Shown in pieces: positions 62,256 through 64,000 of a stretch of DNA of 64,000 bases. Source of the stretch: Ruminococcus sp. (GTDB lineage: Bacteria > Bacillota > Clostridia > Oscillospirales > Ruminococcaceae); NCBI GenBank assembly GCA_017542125.1, contig JAFXXU010000066.1:1-64000 (forward strand), read 5' to 3'. The notes under the pieces are model-generated. The model made no database searches. It saw nothing but the letters and a program-made list of their open reading frames with translations, and had not been told where the DNA came from. The translations under genes were made by a program, and so were the position numbers. Every line of letters starts with the position of its first letter. Positions within the stretch are counted from its first letter, which is position 1.

Positions 62256-63998
62256 TCAGCCCTCCATGAAGAAGTTGTTGTCTATCAGGCTTATCTCCTT
62301 TTCATTCGTGGGCTTGCCTATCACCAGCACAACGTCGGCAGCCTCTCTTGAATCCACAAATGTCGCCCCCTGTGACTCAAAGAGTATATCAAGATAATCG
62401 TACACCGTGAACCCGTTGTTGCGCTTGAAGGTAGAGTAATAGTCAAGATCGTTCTCTATGCCGTCAAATACGATGACCCTGTTCTGTACGTCAACATATC
62501 CGTAGCTCAGCATCCTGTATTTGCCGGTGAGATAATGGGTGAAGAAGCAGTTCTTGGGATCGTAGAGCTTAACCTCTTCCCCCGTCTTGCTCACTGCCAT
62601 CGCTCCCACAAAGCACTCGCCTACCTCCCGGAAGGTCTTATACCCAGAGAACAGGTTTATCGTCGTCCATACGGTACTAAGGGTATCCTTGCCCTTTACC
62701 AGATCTATGTCGATGTACTCCGCGGCATCGGAGTGAGTTATGTCGCCGCTGAATACCAGGGTGCCGTCCTTGAAATTCGCATTCCAGCCGATGAAGCTGG
62801 TATGGCCGTCCAGGTTCAGCGCCGTGGCGTGAAGGTCAACGTCTACCCTGTTTTTGTCGTTCCAGTAAACAAAGAAGCGGAGCCTCTCCACCTCCTCGGG
62901 GATCCTGTAAGCTATTCCCGAGCGGATGTACCCACCCTCCGAGGACTTGTCGGTCACTCTGATGGCGGACAGCCTCAGGTCGTAATCCTTGTCGTCCACA
63001 AAGACCTTCTTGCCCCTGATGAGGGTATCGTTGGCGGCGAGCCTGCGGGGGAGCAGGGTCCTCATCATCATACCCAGCGCCTGCCCCTCACGGAAATGCT
63101 GCTCATCGGCAGTGTCAAGCTCCGGGCGGCGGGCAAAGGAGGTCAGGCTCACAAGGGTCTGGGTCTTGAGCTTCTCGGCATTAGGCTGCAGGCCGGAGAA
63201 GATATCCTCAGCCTTGTAGCCGTTGCGGAGCAGATAGGTGATATGCCGCAGCATCATTCCGGGACGCTTTGAGTATTCCTCCAGCGCCTCGGGCAGGCCT
63301 CTGCCCACCAGGTATTTCACTCCCGACTCCCAGGAGCGTATCCTGCCCTGACGGAGCTGGGCAACGGCTTCACCGAAGCCCTCCTTGCGGGTGTACTCGT
63401 TGAAATCCAGGTATTTGAGCATAAGCAGAGTGCGCTCCGCCTTTTTGTTGGAGATCACCAGGTTCTCTCTGAAATCCGGGAGGGGGTAGCTCTCCAGCAG
63501 CTTGACGATAAGTCGCTTTTGCGAGGTCTTAAGGTGGAAGCCTGCGTGAGTGAGGGCGTAGTCGAAGCATTTCCAGACGTCGCCGGTATGCTGGCATACG
63601 GCATGGAGGAAGCCCGCCTTCTCCCCGGAGGAGAGGCTGTCCATCGTGAATATGGCATTGAACACCTCAAGGAGGTTCTGCTTGAAGGTGATGCTCACGC
63701 TGCTGAGCGCCTCGGGAGAGAGGTTCTTCACGCACTCGCAGATGATCATACGCTCCTTGTCGTCCATACGCTCGGTCTTGGAGAGTATGCGCTTATAAGG
63801 CAGTATATACTTCTCCGACTCATCTATGAGGGCAATGACCTTAGCGGAGAGCAGAGTGTCGTCGGAGACGGTCTTTTCGGCAGCGCTGACATCGGGGAGC
63901 CAGCCTCTGGAGACCTTGGCCCCCTCGATGAGGGTCTCAAGGCCGTAGGTAGTGAAATAATGCAGGTACTGGTGGAACCTGAATTCAGCCTCGCCCAT
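62256..63998 (-). CDS. TerD-domain protein with large helical N-terminal region (5' end at window edge)
   Basis: At least 580 residues. Residues about 1-330 are helical and repeat-like, without a recognised fold (LSPEALSSVSITFKQNLLEV; RGLPEALEEYSKRPGMMLRH). The C-terminal part has a TerD/tellurium-resistance-type beta-sandwich (about 370-520): RFFVYWNDKNRVDVDLHATA, FIGWNANF, VFSGDITHS and EYIDIDL, with Asp residues placed like the Ca2+ ligands of TerD. TerD proteins act in membrane-linked stress and phage-resistance systems. The ATG at 63998 may be internal because the window ends two bases later. Partner ter genes, if any, lie outside. Confidence 0.7.
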   Translation of the reverse strand: MGEAEFRFHQYLHYFTTYGLETLIEGAKVSRGWLPDVSAAEKTVSDDTLLSAKVIALIDESEKYILPYKRILSKTERMDDKERMIICECVKNLSPEALSSVSITFKQNLLEVFNAIFTMDSLSSGEKAGFLHAVCQHTGDVWKCFDYALTHAGFHLKTSQKRLIVKLLESYPLPDFRENLVISNKKAERTLLMLKYLDFNEYTRKEGFGEAVAQLRQGRIRSWESGVKYLVGRGLPEALEEYSKRPGMMLRHITYLLRNGYKAEDIFSGLQPNAEKLKTQTLVSLTSFARRPELDTADEQHFREGQALGMMMRTLLPRRLAANDTLIRGKKVFVDDKDYDLRLSAIRVTDKSSEGGYIRSGIAYRIPEEVERLRFFVYWNDKNRVDVDLHATALNLDGHTSFIGWNANFKDGTLVFSGDITHSDAAEYIDIDLVKGKDTLSTVWTTINLFSGYKTFREVGECFVGAMAVSKTGEEVKLYDPKNCFFTHYLTGKYRMLSYGYVDVQNRVIVFDGIENDLDYYSTFKRNNGFTVYDYLDILFESQGATFVDSREAADVVLVIGKPTNEKEISLIDNNFFMEG

Positions 63999-64000
63999 CT

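Overview
The window looks like a chromosomal segment of an anaerobic gut Firmicute of the Ruminococcus / Oscillospiraceae type. This is inferred from a NuoE-NuoF-[FeFe] hydrogenase operon, a GH26 mannanase lipoprotein and a GH95 fucosidase, CotH- and LtaS-like surface proteins, a Spo0A homologue, and near-consensus sigma-A promoters (TTGnnn-17-TATAAT). No 16S rRNA is present, so the species cannot be named.

Positions 1 to about 14186 form a genomic island of tandem integrated elements at the 3' end of a tRNA-Pro(GGG) gene (14111-14186, minus strand). The last 44 bp of the tRNA plus 2 flanking bases occur as three 46-bp direct repeats (1925-1970, 3802-3847, 14109-14154). Each repeat is preceded on its left by an integrase or its remains: intact at 578-1846, only the C-terminal codons at 3694-3773, and intact at 12703-13932. 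Element A (left of 1970) enters from outside the window. Element B (1971-3847) is a decayed 1.9-kb piece with an Abi_2-type abortive-infection gene broken by a frameshift and a MITE-like insertion. Element C (3848-14154) carries a RepA-like ATPase, an excisionase-like protein and an integrase. It also carries one eight-gene minus-strand operon: ECF sigma factor, DUF4367-type anti-sigma-like membrane protein, two small secreted proteins, a polytopic membrane protein, two FtsX-like permeases and an ABC ATPase. That cargo is the best candidate for an undescribed system here.

From 14187 onward the window is ordinary chromosome. In order it holds: a double helix-hairpin-helix (ComEA-like) membrane protein; two CobW-type metallochaperone GTPases, one with a long His/Asp repeat and one fused to a DUF1980-like domain; a DUF1846 protein; the GH95-GH26 pair; the electron-bifurcating hydrogenase operon; an LtaS-like enzyme; purB; a lipoprotein; metY; a TraB/GumN lipoprotein; acpP; dCMP deaminase; an MntR/DtxR-type regulator; a second LtaS-like enzyme; ilvE; an SGNH hydrolase; a NYN-domain protein; a YfcE-like phosphoesterase; holA; a YkgJ-like protein; a ROK regulator; spo0A; a membrane metallophosphoesterase; rpoB-rpoC; a CotH lipoprotein; a GNAT acetyltransferase; a small membrane protein; a monoglyceride-lipase-like hydrolase; comM/yifB; and a TerD-domain protein running into the window edge.

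Most core genes are mono- or bicistronic, with a visible promoter and a hairpin terminator. Domain positions given are approximate and read by eye; no database search was possible.
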